Shown: positions 23,518 to 38,320, counted from the stretch's first letter. The stretch: 64,000 nt of DNA from Salinicoccus halodurans (GCF_900114445.1 NZ_FOTB01000001.1:775713-839712), one strand, 5' to 3'. The notes: a model not told the origin generated them from the sequence alone. Numbers and translations: made by a program.

Positions 23518-24564
23518 TCAGCGGATACCGCGTTCATATTGTACAGGCGGATTGATTTCATGGGTGACTTTCCTGATGGCGTGCATCGCCCAGTATGGAT
23601 CGTTAAGCATACCGCGAGCCACGGCAACCAGATCTGCATGGCCATTCGACAATACAGCCTCTGCTACTTTAGGTTCGTCAAGCATGCCCACGGCAATCAC
23701 CGGCATACCGAATTTATTTTTGAATGCCTGCGCAAAAGGCACTTGATAGGCCGGGTAATTCCCTGGTTTCAATTCGCCGGGCACGCCTTCCCCGCCGGTT
23801 GAAATATGGAACGCATCCACTCCCGCGTCTTTAAAAGCTTTAGCCATCTTCAATGAATATTCCAGATCATAACCGCCATCAATATATTCAATGGCCGACA
23901 TACGCATAATGAGCGGCATATTTTCGGGCATCACCGACTTGACTGCCTCAATGACTTCAACACCGAACCTGGAGAGGTCCCGGCCATACTCATCCACTCT
24001 GTGATTGATGGAGGGGGACATGAACTGATGGAGCAGATAACCATGGGCGCCATGCACTTCAATCGTATCAAAGCCGGCTTGCACGGCTCTCCTTGCTCCC
24101 TCTTTAAATTGCCCCACTGTATTCCGTACCTCTTCAGCCGTAAGGGCACGGGGCATTTTCAATGCGCCGTGTTTAGTTTCTTCAACCAGTGCTTCCCCTT
24201 TCACTTCAGATGGTGCCAGAGGGGGATTCGCATCTTCCGCCTTTCTTCCGGCATGGGCGATCTGGATGCCTATTTTTGCCCCCTGCCTGTGTACTTCATC
24301 AACAATCTCCCTGTAAGCCGGAACATGACTGTCATCCCATATTCCCAGATCCTGGTCCGTTATTCTGCCCTCAGGTGTCACGCCTGTCATCTCCATGATG
24401 ATAAGTCCCGTTCCCCCGACTGCCCGGGAGACATAATGGACAAAATGCCAGTTGTTCGGCACACCGTCTTCTTTTGTCACCGAATATTGACACATGGGTG
24501 CCATGACAATCCGATTAGTAAGTTCGAGACCTTTCATTTTAAAAGGTGTATCAATTTTTTTCAT
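23518..24564 (-). CDS. namA: NADPH dehydrogenase, old yellow enzyme family (YqjM/NamA-like)
   Basis: This FMN-dependent reductase reduces alpha,beta-unsaturated carbonyl compounds and some nitro compounds. The 348-residue protein shows the YqjM-class features: Cys25 in MAPMCQYS (flavin-tuning cysteine), QIAHAGRKA (101-109), and the substrate-binding pair His171/His174 in EVHGAHGYLLHQF. ISTGGEG and VAVARGMLNDPYWA contact FMN phosphate. A MarR gene follows it. A palindromic operator candidate lies 22 bases before the start, suggesting induction by electrophiles. Confidence 0.94.
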   Translation of the reverse strand: MKKIDTPFKMKGLELTNRIVMAPMCQYSVTKEDGVPNNWHFVHYVSRAVGGTGLIIMEMTGVTPEGRITDQDLGIWDDSHVPAYREIVDEVHRQGAKIGIQIAHAGRKAEDANPPLAPSEVKGEALVEETKHGALKMPRALTAEEVRNTVGQFKEGARRAVQAGFDTIEVHGAHGYLLHQFMSPSINHRVDEYGRDLSRFGVEVIEAVKSVMPENMPLIMRMSAIEYIDGGYDLEYSLKMAKAFKDAGVDAFHISTGGEGVPGELKPGNYPAYQVPFAQAFKNKFGMPVIAVGMLDEPKVAEAVLSNGHADLVAVARGMLNDPYWAMHAIRKVTHEINPPVQYERGIR

Positions 24565-24585
24565 ATATAACCCTCCTGATTAATT

Positions 24586-24605
24586 AAATGCATGTGCATG
24601 CATTT
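24586..24605. promoter_or_regulatory. perfect 9+2+9 palindrome, candidate MarR operator before namA
   Basis: AAATGCATG, two bases, CATGCATTT. Length and symmetry fit MarR-family operators, and it sits 22-41 bases upstream of the namA start. Confidence 0.6.
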
Positions 24606-24655
24606 AAAATGTTACCTTAATTGCCTGGGTTTATCAAACTTCACATATCATCATA

Positions 24656-24696
24656 AGAAAAACCCGGAACTGAATTGGAATTTCAGCCCCGGGGTG
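24656..24696 (-). terminator. terminator of the alsT-like gene
   Basis: On the reverse strand CCCGG-GG-CTGAA pairs with TTCAG-TT-CCGGG, followed by TTTTT. Confidence 0.8.
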
Positions 24697-24724
24697 GATA
24701 TCAGAATATGGTTTTTAGATACTT

Positions 24725-26194
24725 TTATTTCGATCTGTCAATATCTCTGTAGGTGTAGCGGTTTTCACCCCACTCATCGACATCCGAAAGATCCGCTTTG
24801 ATATTGTTCGGCTGGAACACGGGGTTTATACCCTGTTTCAGCTGCGTTCTGTAATCCGCTGCAACCTGGAATACTATACTGCTCAGTGCAAATACTGCAA
24901 CCAGGTTGGTGACTGCCATGAGCGCCATGAACATGTCCGCTGTTGCCCATGCAGTTTCCAGGTCCATTACGGCACCGACGAACACCATGACGACGACAAG
25001 TGCCTTGAATATGAAGAGTACGCCTTTGTTTTCTTTAATGTAATTCAGGTTACTCTGACCGTAGAAGAAGTTCCCGAGTATAGAGCTGTAGGCAAAGAGC
25101 AGAATGACAATGGCAATGAAAGTAGCCCCGAAGGAACCGATCTGTGAAGTCATCGCCGCCTGTGTTACCTGGATGCCCTGCAGTGCGTCTGCACCGTATT
25201 CCAGATCTGTATACATGAGTATGATGACCGCTGTCGCTGTACATACAACCATGGTATCGAAAAACACACCAAGGGATTGTATAAGCCCTTGTTTGACTGG
25301 ATGGCTGACTGCAGCTGCTGCGGCAGCATTTGGAGCGGAACCCATACCCGCTTCGTTTGAAAAGAGCCCGCGCTGGAAACCGTTAAGTATTGCTGCGCCC
25401 ACTGCACCGCCGAATGCTTCACGGAGACCGAAAGCATTTGCAAATATAGTGGAGATCATTGGAATAATCTGGTCATAATTGATGATCAATACTACCAGAA
25501 CCACTGAAAGATAGATGACAGCCATCACAGGAACGATATATCCCGTCACGTTTGCCACCCATTTGGCACCGCCGAATATGACGACAGCCGTCAGCGCTGC
25601 GACGATCAGTCCGATAACCCATCTGTCAATGTTGAATGCTTCTTCATACGCATGGGCAATCGTATTGGACTGCAATCCATTGAAGACGAATCCAAAAGTG
25701 ACCGTAATCAGTACGGCAAAGAATATGCCCAGCCATCTCTGATTAAGCCCCTTCTCCATATAGTAGGCCGGTCCGCCACGGAATCCGCCCTCCCTGTCTT
25801 TCACCTTGAAGACCTGTGCCAGCGTGGACTCGAAGAATGCAGTCGCTGCACCGAAGAATGCAATCACCCACATCCAGAACACCGCGCCCGGTCCCCCGAG
25901 CACGATTGCTGTGGCAACCCCTGCGATATTTCCTGTACCGACACGGGAAGCCGCACTGATTGTGAATGCCTTGAAAGGAGAAATACCTTTTGAGCCATCC
26001 GGTAAAATCTCCGCCTTTTCCTTTAATACATAAAACATTTCTCTGAACCATCTGAACTGGACGAATCTGGAGCTGATGGAGAAATATAAACCGGCAAGTA
26101 TCAGAAGCCCGATAAGGAAGTCTCCCCAAAGAAGGGTGTTACCGACTTCTACTATTGTTTTGAACCAATCCGGTATAATGCCTTCAAAATCCAT
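24725..26194 (-). CDS. alsT: sodium:alanine/glutamine symporter, AGCS family
   Basis: The 489-residue protein has about ten membrane helices and AGCS signatures: FKAFTISAASRVGTGNIAGV with the conserved glycines, GGPGAVFWMW, KVKDREGGFRGGPAYYMEKG and GLFSNEAGMGSAPNAAAAA. It imports alanine, glycine or glutamine with Na+; the exact substrate is not readable. It follows parC in the same direction, as in S. aureus as I recall. A hairpin between parC and this gene includes its ribosome binding site (see 26204-26242). Confidence 0.93.
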   Translation of the reverse strand: MDFEGIIPDWFKTIVEVGNTLLWGDFLIGLLILAGLYFSISSRFVQFRWFREMFYVLKEKAEILPDGSKGISPFKAFTISAASRVGTGNIAGVATAIVLGGPGAVFWMWVIAFFGAATAFFESTLAQVFKVKDREGGFRGGPAYYMEKGLNQRWLGIFFAVLITVTFGFVFNGLQSNTIAHAYEEAFNIDRWVIGLIVAALTAVVIFGGAKWVANVTGYIVPVMAVIYLSVVLVVLIINYDQIIPMISTIFANAFGLREAFGGAVGAAILNGFQRGLFSNEAGMGSAPNAAAAAAVSHPVKQGLIQSLGVFFDTMVVCTATAVIILMYTDLEYGADALQGIQVTQAAMTSQIGSFGATFIAIVILLFAYSSILGNFFYGQSNLNYIKENKGVLFIFKALVVVMVFVGAVMDLETAWATADMFMALMAVTNLVAVFALSSIVFQVAADYRTQLKQGINPVFQPNNIKADLSDVDEWGENRYTYRDIDRSK

Positions 26195-26203
26195 AAAAAA
26201 ACA

Positions 26204-26242
26204 CCTCCTGCGTGATATTAAATATTATATCACTACAGGAGG
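26204..26242 (-). promoter_or_regulatory. hairpin combining parC terminator, alsT ribosome binding site and an extended -10 promoter
   Basis: On the reverse strand CCTCCTG(TA)GTGATAT pairs with ATATCAC(G)CAGGAGG, then GTTTTTTT and the alsT ATG (26194). The 3' arm contains the AGGAGG of alsT (26209-26204), 9 bases from the ATG. The 5' arm/loop contains TGATATAAT, an extended -10 element. Transcripts from parC would be terminated or have the site sequestered. Transcripts starting from the internal promoter would lack the 5' arm and be free. The geometry is seen; the function is inferred. Confidence 0.6.
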
Positions 26243-26265
26243 AAAGAGGAAATTCAATTTACGGA

Positions 26266-30740
<4,475 letters not shown>

Positions 30741-30870
30741 TCATTTTACACGTTTTTTACGATTCAGACCAATAGTTTACAATAACATTGATATGTAAAC
30801 TAATTTATGTTAGGTGTAGCTATTTTTTTATGGTAAACTGTTAGTACCTGATGATAAAGGGGTGTTTAAT

Positions 30871-31455
30871 TTGGAAATACTCATTTCACTGCTAGTGTTT
30901 GGTTACTTGATCGGAGCAGTACCTTTCAGCCTCCTCATTGGGAAATGGTTCTACAAAATTGACCTGAGGGAACATGGAAGCGGGAATATCGGCACCACCA
31001 ATACATTCCGCATCCTTGGTAAAAAAGCGGGAATCATCGTGCTTATCATGGACATGATGAAAGGTGCGATTCCTGTCTGGACAGCAATGCTCATAAATAC
31101 TGATTTTCACGTCTTTCTGCCGGGACTTGCTGCCGCACTGGGTCATGTTTACTCCATATTTCTGAAATTCAAAGGCGGCAAAGCCGTTGCGACGAGCGCC
31201 GGAGCTGTACTTGCATACAATCCGTTAATGTTTGCTATATTATTGAGCGTCTTTTTACTTACTTTAAAAACCAGCAAATATGTATCTTTATCAAGTATAG
31301 TCAGCGCTGTTCTATTCTTCATACTTTCGCTTGTTTTCTGGGATCCTCTGCTTATTGGATTTTCATTTATTATTGCTGTAGTTATAGTTGTTAGACATAT
31401 ATCCAACATTAGACGTATAATGGACGGCACAGAGTCAAAGATTACATTCATGTAA
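30871..31455 (+). CDS. plsY: glycerol-3-phosphate acyltransferase PlsY
   Basis: PlsY makes lysophosphatidic acid from acyl-phosphate and glycerol-3-phosphate in the membrane, the first acylation of phospholipid synthesis. The 194-residue protein has about five membrane helices. It carries the three catalytic motifs: GSGNIGTTNTFR (about 37-48), FLKFKGGKAVATSAG, and the SLSSIVSA region. Start: AAAGGGG lies 8 bases before TTG 30871; a GTG at 30862 overlaps it. It is divergent from parE, the same neighbourhood as in Staphylococcus. A HesB-like gene follows 16 bases later. Confidence 0.95.
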   Translation: MEILISLLVFGYLIGAVPFSLLIGKWFYKIDLREHGSGNIGTTNTFRILGKKAGIIVLIMDMMKGAIPVWTAMLINTDFHVFLPGLAAALGHVYSIFLKFKGGKAVATSAGAVLAYNPLMFAILLSVFLLTLKTSKYVSLSSIVSAVLFFILSLVFWDPLLIGFSFIIAVVIVVRHISNIRRIMDGTESKITFM

Positions 31456-31471
31456 CGAAAGGATGATCAGT

Positions 31472-31753
31472 ATGCTGAAAGTTACTGACAATGCAGTTAA
31501 TTGGATGAAAGAAGAACTCGATCCTGAAAATGGCCAAGGCGTAAACATCTATGTAAGATATGGTGGAGAGACACAGCTCAAACAAGGCTTCTCACCTGCT
31601 CTTACAGTCGACAGCATTCCTTCCGACAGTAAAGTTTTTGAATACGACGGCATAGACATTTTCATAAAAGAAAGCGACCTTTGGTATTTTGAAGATGCTG
31701 AACTCACAGTCGATGTTAACGACCAGGAAGAAATAGCATTTGCAGATAATTGA
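31472..31753 (+). CDS. HesB/YneR-like small protein
   Basis: The 93-residue protein has the fold pattern of the HesB/IscA-like YneR group: MLKVTDNAVNWMKEEL at the start, VNIYVRYGGE, FSPALTVDS, and a C-terminal DLWYFEDAELTVDVND. Unlike IscA, no cysteine is seen, so it should not bind an iron-sulfur cluster in the usual way. AAAGG lies 9 bases before ATG 31472; ATG 31463 abuts it. It is probably co-transcribed with plsY and ends at a strong terminator. Confidence 0.78.
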   Translation: MLKVTDNAVNWMKEELDPENGQGVNIYVRYGGETQLKQGFSPALTVDSIPSDSKVFEYDGIDIFIKESDLWYFEDAELTVDVNDQEEIAFADN

Positions 31754-31762
31754 ATTGAAAAG

Positions 31763-31794
31763 GAAAAACCCATCTCATCCGAGATGGGTTTTTT
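31763..31794. terminator. terminator between the HesB-like gene and acnA
   Basis: AAAAACCCATCTC pairs with GAGATGGGTTTTT, usable from both sides. Confidence 0.88.
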
Positions 31795-31804
31795 ATGAAG
31801 TTTT

Positions 31805-34507
31805 TTATTTAAGTTTGTTTCTGAGAACAAGCTGTAAAATACCACCATGGCGGTAATAGTCCACTTCAACTTCAGAATCAAAGCGCGCTTTGACTTTGAA
31901 TTCTTTTTTCTCACCTTTGTCGTTGGTTGCAACAACGTCGAGCAGGTGGCCTGGTCTTACTGATTCACCGACTTCGATGTCGAATGTCTCACTGCCGTCG
32001 AGACCAAGTGCATCTGCATCTTCACCATCAACAAATTGAAGCGGGAGTACACCCATCATTACAAGGTTGGAACGGTGGATACGCTCGTAGCTTGCAGCAA
32101 TGACCGCTTTGACACCAAGGAGATTCGTACCTTTGGCAGCCCAGTCACGGCTGGAGCCCATACCGTAGTCGTCTCCTGCCATGACGACAAGGCCTGTTCC
32201 ATCTTCCTGATACTTCATCGCTGCATCGTAGATGCTCATCACTTTACCAGTCGGCCAGTAAGTCGTGAATCCGCCTTCTGTTCCCGGTGCAATCTTGTTA
32301 CGGATACGGATGTTTGCGAAAGTACCGCGCATCATCACTTCATGGTTTCCTCGGCGGGAACCATATGAGTTGAAGTTTCTTGGAGATACACCCTGTTCAA
32401 TCAGCCATTTACCTGCCGGTGTGTCCTTACCGATGGCACCCGCCGGTGAAATGTGGTCAGTTGTGACAGAATCTCCGAATTTACCTAGTACACGAAGGCC
32501 ATTAAGCGGTTTTACAGTACCTGCTTCCGTGGAAAGATCCTGGAAGAATGTCGGGTTTTGAATATAAGTTGATTTCGGATCGAAATCATAAAGCGGCGCA
32601 TCAGTTGTTTCGATATTGTTCCAGATTTCGTTTGAATCGAATACACTTTCATATTCTTCTCTGAACAATTCAGGAGTCACTGTACTCATTACTGCATCTC
32701 TGACTTCTTTAGTCGAAGGCCAGATATCCTGCATGAATACGTCGTTGCCGTCTTTATCCTGACCGATCGATTCTGATTTAAGGTCGATGTCCACAGTCCC
32801 TGCAAGTGCATAAGCAACAACAAGCGGTGGTGAAGCCAGGTAGTTGGCTTTCACAAGCGGATGGATCCGCCCTTCGAAGTTACGGTTACCTGAAAGCACA
32901 GAAGACACAAGAAGATCATTGTCGACAATCGTTTCAGTGATTTCCGGCTTAAGCGGTCCGGAGTTACCGATACAAGTCGTACAACCGTAACCAACAAGGT
33001 TAAAGCCGAGTGTGTCGAGGTGCTCTTGCAATCCTGAATCTTCAAGGTAGCCTGTAACAACTTTTGAACCAGGTGCCAATGAAGTTTTAACGTATGATGG
33101 CACTTCCAATCCTTTTTCCACCGCATTCTTGGCAAGCAGTCCTGCACCAAGCATTACGTAAGGGTTGGATGTATTCGTACAGGAAGTGATTGCAGCAATC
33201 ACAAGGTCGCCTGTCTTAATTTCTGCAGTCTCTCCATTTTTGAAGTTGACTGTTCCTTTTTTATCGAATTCAGATTCGTCCATGCCGTGGCCGTGGTTGC
33301 CGCTTTCAGCTGTAACGGATTTTCTGTACTCGTCTTTCATCGCTGAAAGTGGGATAAGGTCCTGCGGACGTTTCGGTCCGGCAAGGGAAGGTTCAACCGT
33401 AGACAGGTCAATCTCTACCACATCAGTGTAAACTGCTTCCTCTTCCGGATTGAAGAACATATCGTTCTCTTTCAAATACTGTTCCACAACAGCAAGATGC
33501 TCTTCGGAACGGCCTGTCAGACGCATGTAATCGATTGTTTCAGAATCCACCGGGAAGAAACCGCATGTCGCACCGTACTCCGGTGCCATGTTTGCAATTG
33601 TCGCACGGTCGGCAAGTGGAAGTTCTGTAACACCCTGGCCGAAGAATTCTACAAATTTACCAACGACCCCTTTTTGACGGAGTATTTCAGTGACAAGCAG
33701 TGCAAGGTCGGTAGCTGTAGCACCTTCAGGCATACTGTTTACCATTCTTACACCAATGACTTCAGGAACCGGGAAGTATGAAGGCTGTCCGAGCATGCCC
33801 GCTTCAGCTTCAATTCCGCCGACACCCCAGCCGAGTACGCCGAGACCGTTGATCATTGTAGTATGGGAATCTGTACCTACGAGTGTATCCGGATAAGTAA
33901 CCAGACCGTCTTCCTGTTCTCTGACATGTACCACGTTCGCCAGATATTCAAGGTTGACCTGGTGCACGATACCTGTTGCAGGCGGTACAGCTTTGTAGTT
34001 GTCGAAAGCTTTGGTCGCCCAGTTCAGGAATTCATAACGTTCCTGGTTTCTTTCGAACTCAAGTTCCATATTCTTCTGAAGTGCATCATGTGTACCATAT
34101 TCATCAACTTGTACAGAGTGGTCGATGACAAGGTCAACAGGCACTTCAGGATTGATTTTCTGTACATCCCCGCCGACATCATCCATCGCTTTCCTAAGTG
34201 ATGCAAGGTCGACAACGGCCGGAACACCAGTAAAATCCTGGAGGATTACACGGGATGGTTTGAAAGGCACTTCATTGCCTTCATTGTTTCCTTTATCCCA
34301 TTCAGCCAAAGATTCAATATGTTCATCTTTAATAACCCTGCCATCGTACTGTCTAAGTACCGACTCAAGCAAAACTCTGATTGAGTATGGCAGTTTTGAA
34401 GTTTTTGAAAAACCTTTTTCAGTCAAGGATTTCAAACTGAAATAGTTATAATCCTTGCCGTCAACACTAAATGAACGTTTAGCAGCTTCATTTACATTCT
34501 GACTCAT
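31805..34507 (-). CDS. acnA: aconitate hydratase
   Basis: Aconitase interconverts citrate and isocitrate in the TCA cycle and in many bacteria also binds iron-responsive RNA when its cluster is lost. The 900-residue protein is full length for the AcnA/IRP1 class. The [4Fe-4S] ligands are Cys443 (TSCTNTSNP), Cys509 and Cys512 ([10 protein letters not shown]). The swivel domain carries [15 protein letters not shown] and [16 protein letters not shown]. It stands alone between opuD and the plsY-linked genes, the Staphylococcus order as I recall. GGGGGC precedes the ATG. Confidence 0.97.
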   Translation of the reverse strand: MSQNVNEAAKRSFSVDGKDYNYFSLKSLTEKGFSKTSKLPYSIRVLLESVLRQYDGRVIKDEHIESLAEWDKGNNEGNEVPFKPSRVILQDFTGVPAVVDLASLRKAMDDVGGDVQKINPEVPVDLVIDHSVQVDEYGTHDALQKNMELEFERNQERYEFLNWATKAFDNYKAVPPATGIVHQVNLEYLANVVHVREQEDGLVTYPDTLVGTDSHTTMINGLGVLGWGVGGIEAEAGMLGQPSYFPVPEVIGVRMVNSMPEGATATDLALLVTEILRQKGVVGKFVEFFGQGVTELPLADRATIANMAPEYGATCGFFPVDSETIDYMRLTGRSEEHLAVVEQYLKENDMFFNPEEEAVYTDVVEIDLSTVEPSLAGPKRPQDLIPLSAMKDEYRKSVTAESGNHGHGMDESEFDKKGTVNFKNGETAEIKTGDLVIAAITSCTNTSNPYVMLGAGLLAKNAVEKGLEVPSYVKTSLAPGSKVVTGYLEDSGLQEHLDTLGFNLVGYGCTTCIGNSGPLKPEITETIVDNDLLVSSVLSGNRNFEGRIHPLVKANYLASPPLVVAYALAGTVDIDLKSESIGQDKDGNDVFMQDIWPSTKEVRDAVMSTVTPELFREEYESVFDSNEIWNNIETTDAPLYDFDPKSTYIQNPTFFQDLSTEAGTVKPLNGLRVLGKFGDSVTTDHISPAGAIGKDTPAGKWLIEQGVSPRNFNSYGSRRGNHEVMMRGTFANIRIRNKIAPGTEGGFTTYWPTGKVMSIYDAAMKYQEDGTGLVVMAGDDYGMGSSRDWAAKGTNLLGVKAVIAASYERIHRSNLVMMGVLPLQFVDGEDADALGLDGSETFDIEVGESVRPGHLLDVVATNDKGEKKEFKVKARFDSEVEVDYYRHGGILQLVLRNKLK

Positions 34508-34619
34508 AGTTAATAGCCCCCTATCAATATTTCAGTCATACGACTGCTCATATCAATTGTATAACTTAACCTTATGGTTGTAAATGAAACCTGTCGTAAA
34601 AACGTCATAATTACGATAC

Positions 34620-34664
34620 AAAAAGATGACCTATAGTGATAAGTTGAGCTTATGACTACAGGCC
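34620..34664 (-). terminator. terminator of the opuD-like gene
   Basis: On the reverse strand CCTGTAGTCATAAG pairs with CTTATCACTATAGG with two mismatches or G-U pairs, followed by CATCTTTTTG. Confidence 0.7.
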
Positions 34665-34681
34665 TTAATCATAACTATATA

Positions 34682-36271
34682 TTAATTGTTTTCATTTCTT
34701 TTTTCTCTTTCTAATTCAGCTTCATACTCTTTCATCATCTTTTCATAGCGTGTGCCTTCATAATCAGGTTCGATCAGCAGGTTCAATGCTTTCTGCTCAT
34801 CGGAAATATCCTTATATGTCGCGATCATCACAAAAATCAGGATAATCGAAAACGGGAAGGCTGAAATGATGGCTGCTGCCTGCAGGGGCGCCAGTCCACC
34901 GCCCATAAGAAGTACAACAGCAATAAGCACCTGCGCAAGTCCCCAGATCATCTTCACTCTGTTAGGGGGTGTGAGCGAGCCATGTGTGGTCTGCATTCCC
35001 AGTACAAACGTGGCTGAGTCGGCTGATGTGATGAAGAATGTCGCAATCAGCAATACCGCAATAATGGAAATGATCATCCCCATCGGCATATTGTTGAACA
35101 TCTCAAACATTACAGCTTCTGTGGCCAGTTCCCCGAATCCACCGAACATTTTTTCAGATTCTATTGCACTTACACCGAATACACTGAACCAGAAGAAACT
35201 GAGTACAGCCGGACCGAGCATCACTGCAAGGACAAATTCACGGATTGTACGCCCGCGGGACACCCTCGCGATAAATATTCCCACAAATGGACTCCAGCTC
35301 ATCCACCAGCCCCAGTAATAGATTGTCCAGGATCCGAGCCATTCACTCTTGGACTCATTCAATGGTGCTACATCGTAGCTCATCTGTATGAAGTTGCTGA
35401 TCATGCTGCCGAATGTATCTGTCCACATGTTCATGATAAGGACAGTCGGTCCTGCGACAAGTGTGAAAATGAGCAGCAGGCCGCCGAGCACCATATTGGC
35501 GTTACTTAAATACTGGATACCTTTTGAAAGTCCGGACCATGCACTCCACATGAACAGTACAGATACGACGGCAACGATAAGTATCTGGACATAAATATTA
35601 TTCGGAACGCCGAATAGATAGTTTAAACCACCGTTGATCTGCATTACCCCGAGACCGAGCGACGACGCAACCCCCATGATTGTAGCAAGTACTGCAAGCA
35701 CGTCAATGGCAGTCCCCAGGCCGCCTTCAACACGGTCTCCGAGTATTGGACGGAGTGTTCTTGAAATCAGGCCGGGTTCCCCTCTTCTGAATTGTGTGAA
35801 AGCCAGAGCAAGTCCCACGACAGCATATACAGCCCACGCATGGAACCCCCAGTGGAAAAACGTTCTTCTTAGCGATTCTTTCATCGCTTCATCAGTTCCG
35901 GGTTCTGCAGTCGGTGGTGTCAGAAAATGACTGAGTGGCTCAGCCGCTCCCCAGAATACAAGACCGATTCCCATACCTGCACTGAACAGCATCGCGAACC
36001 AGGAAACTGTTCTGAATTCCGGCCGTTCCGTTGGTTTTCCCAAACGGATCTGCCCCATGGGTGTAAACACGAATATCAGACAGAATAGGATCATGACAGT
36101 AGTGATTGATACATAGTACCAGCTGAAGTTGATAGTAATAAAGTTTTGGACAACACTGGTGACCGAAGCAAAACTGTCAGAGAAAAATGCACCGTATAAA
36201 ACTAAAATTGCGGTGATTCCCGAAGCGATCCAGAACACCGGAGATAAATTCACTTTTTTCTTATCTTCCAT
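34682..36271 (-). CDS. opuD: BCCT glycine betaine transporter, OpuD type
   Basis: This is a sodium-coupled importer of compatible solutes, 529 residues and 12 membrane helices. The canonical betaine features are present: SAGMGIGLVFWGAAEPLSHF, and the tryptophan box YWGWWMSWSPFVGIFIARVS followed by RGRTIREF. The C-terminal cytosolic tail is acidic/basic (EYEAELEREKRNENN), as in osmosensing BCCT proteins. Start: AAGGAGG is 6 bases before ATG 36271; the longer frame is not needed. It is divergent from mscL, pairing solute uptake with an emergency release channel. Confidence 0.93.
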   Translation of the reverse strand: MEDKKKVNLSPVFWIASGITAILVLYGAFFSDSFASVTSVVQNFITINFSWYYVSITTVMILFCLIFVFTPMGQIRLGKPTERPEFRTVSWFAMLFSAGMGIGLVFWGAAEPLSHFLTPPTAEPGTDEAMKESLRRTFFHWGFHAWAVYAVVGLALAFTQFRRGEPGLISRTLRPILGDRVEGGLGTAIDVLAVLATIMGVASSLGLGVMQINGGLNYLFGVPNNIYVQILIVAVVSVLFMWSAWSGLSKGIQYLSNANMVLGGLLLIFTLVAGPTVLIMNMWTDTFGSMISNFIQMSYDVAPLNESKSEWLGSWTIYYWGWWMSWSPFVGIFIARVSRGRTIREFVLAVMLGPAVLSFFWFSVFGVSAIESEKMFGGFGELATEAVMFEMFNNMPMGMIISIIAVLLIATFFITSADSATFVLGMQTTHGSLTPPNRVKMIWGLAQVLIAVVLLMGGGLAPLQAAAIISAFPFSIILIFVMIATYKDISDEQKALNLLIEPDYEGTRYEKMMKEYEAELEREKRNENN

Positions 36272-36495
36272 GTTATTCCTCCTTAAGATGTAAAAATAAC
36301 AAAATTGATTATTCTTTAAACAATTACCCATACTGCCACACACTTAACCGGCCGGCAGGTGGAGTTCAGCCGGTCTGTACATTGTCAAAGGCATATTTCT
36401 GAAGTATATATATAATTGTATTTACAAGTGATAAGTGGCATATTATTATTTACACAACCTGAAATTGTGTAATTTAAAAAGAAGGAGGAACTGTC

Positions 36496-36870
36496 ATGTG
36501 GAAAGAATTCAAAGAGTTTATTGCACAGGGGAATGTACTTGATCTGGCGGTAGCAGTAGTACTTGGTGCTGCATTTGGGAAAATCGTCACTTCACTCGTT
36601 GAAAACATCATCATGCCTTCTGTCGCACTTATTTTCGGTGATACGGATTTTGCCTCTGATTGGTCTTATATGGGTATTACTTACGGCGTGTTCATCCAGT
36701 CGATCATCGATTTTCTGATTATTGCGGCTGCAATTTTCCTGTTCGTCAAAATTGTGAATAAAATCTCCAGAAACAGCTTTGTTGAAGAAGAAGCTGAAGA
36801 TGAACAGGTTGTACTATTAAGGGAAATCAGGGATTCACTGCAGAAGAATAATAATGATCTTGAACTTTAA
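36496..36870 (+). CDS. mscL: large-conductance mechanosensitive channel
   Basis: MscL opens under membrane tension on hypo-osmotic shock. The 124-residue protein has the family start [21 protein letters not shown], the glycine-rich first pore helix [12 protein letters not shown], a periplasmic loop, the second helix ([19 protein letters not shown]) and a C-terminal bundle ending [22 protein letters not shown] precedes the ATG by 6 bases. It ends at a strong shared terminator. Confidence 0.97.
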   Translation: MWKEFKEFIAQGNVLDLAVAVVLGAAFGKIVTSLVENIIMPSVALIFGDTDFASDWSYMGITYGVFIQSIIDFLIIAAAIFLFVKIVNKISRNSFVEEEAEDEQVVLLREIRDSLQKNNNDLEL

Positions 36871-36876
36871 TCAGAC

Positions 36877-36913
36877 AAAAGGAAGGACGGATAATATCCG
36901 TCCTTCCTTTTTA
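36877..36913. terminator. terminator between mscL and the YfcC-type gene
   Basis: AAAAGGAAGGACGGATA pairs with TATCCGTCCTTCCTTTT; it works in both directions for converging genes. Confidence 0.88.
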
Positions 36914-38320
36914 TTAGGTGATATTCAACATTGTGGCAGCCACCAGTGCAAGCGCTGCTATGACAAGCCATATCAGAGTTATTTTCCACACAAACCGGAC
37001 CCACTTCACATAAGGGATTCCGGATACTGCGAGCACTCCCATCAGTGATGCCGAAGTCGGGATAATCGTATTTGTAATTGCATCGCCATACTGGAACGCA
37101 AGGACTGCAATCTGACGTGGTATTTCCTGCAGATCTGCAATTGGTGTCATGATCGGCATTGTAGTTACAGCCTGTCCGGAACCCGACGGAATGAAGAAGT
37201 TGATAATGACCTGGATGACAAGCATGCCGAGAACTGAAATTGATTTGGGCAAATAATCCAGAATCCCGCTCATGGATTGAATGATTGTGTCGATGATCAG
37301 ACCTGACTCGAGCACGACAAGGATCGCTCTTGCAAAACCGACGATGATCGCACCATAGACCACCAATTTCATACCTTCTATGAAAGCATCGAAAATATCA
37401 TTGACTTTCATCCCGCCGACGAACCCGGCAATGATTCCGACAAGGAAAAAGTTCGCAGAAAGCTCAGTCAAAAACCAGCCATGCTGGAAAATTCCATAAA
37501 CATTGACCACAATTCCCAAAAAGAAAGTCAGAAGGATGAATATATGACGCTTCTTCAACTCACCGAAGTTCATCACATCTTCCGTAAAGTTAACCTGTCC
37601 TGTCTTGGATTCATCATGGATGAGACTAGATTCGGGTTTATTTTTGACTTTTTTTGCATAATGCATGACATACCAGACGGCACTGCCGAGAACAAATATA
37701 TAGACAACCGTTCTGAATTCCCATCCTGAAAATATGGTCAGCTCTGCAATCTCCTGGGCGATGCCGACTGTAAACGGATTGAGCATCCCGCCGATGAAGC
37801 CGGATGCTGCCCCCAGAGTGACCATTGCGGTACCAACCATCGCATCATAGCCAAGAGCCGTTGCAAGCACGATGCCGATCGGTACGAAAATGATCGCCTC
37901 TTCAGCCATGCCTGTTGTGAAACCAAGGACTGAGAAGGCGAACATGATGACCGGGATCATCAATTTTTCATTCCCCTGGACTTTAAACATGATTTTCTGT
38001 ATCGCTGCCTCGATGGCCCCTGTGGCACGGATGACGCCGAATGCACCGCCTACCAGGAATATATAGAAGATGATTTCTCCACCCTCGACCAGTCCCGTAG
38101 GGATGGATTTAAATAAATCAAAGAAAGACACCGGGTTCTGTTCCACGCCAGTGTAACTTCCAGGCACCACTTCGGTTCTGTCACCCACTTCTTCCCTTTC
38201 AAATTCTCCCGCAGGTATCACATAACTGAGTGCTGCAGCAATAATGACTACAGCAAGTAAAATAGCATATGTATGTGGGAACCTGCTCTTATTTGCGATA
38301 TTCTCTTTCTCCTGTTTCAA
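36914..38320 (-). CDS. YfcC-family membrane carrier, paralogue 1
   Basis: The 468-residue protein has about 11-12 membrane helices and the YfcC/DcuC-superfamily features: ALSYVIPAGEFEREEV at the N-terminus, GGAFGVIRATGAIEA, and the C-terminal FIPSGSGQAVTTMPIM with QYGDAITNTIIPTSA. Such proteins are annotated as C4-dicarboxylate or basic amino acid/peptide carriers, but the substrate is unproved. The start is a TTG (38320) about 9 bases after GGGGG. It is divergent from a second copy at 38479, the two sharing a 158-base promoter region. Confidence 0.88.
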   Translation of the reverse strand: MKQEKENIANKSRFPHTYAILLAVVIIAAALSYVIPAGEFEREEVGDRTEVVPGSYTGVEQNPVSFFDLFKSIPTGLVEGGEIIFYIFLVGGAFGVIRATGAIEAAIQKIMFKVQGNEKLMIPVIMFAFSVLGFTTGMAEEAIIFVPIGIVLATALGYDAMVGTAMVTLGAASGFIGGMLNPFTVGIAQEIAELTIFSGWEFRTVVYIFVLGSAVWYVMHYAKKVKNKPESSLIHDESKTGQVNFTEDVMNFGELKKRHIFILLTFFLGIVVNVYGIFQHGWFLTELSANFFLVGIIAGFVGGMKVNDIFDAFIEGMKLVVYGAIIVGFARAILVVLESGLIIDTIIQSMSGILDYLPKSISVLGMLVIQVIINFFIPSGSGQAVTTMPIMTPIADLQEIPRQIAVLAFQYGDAITNTIIPTSASLMGVLAVSGIPYVKWVRFVWKITLIWLVIAALALVAATMLNIT

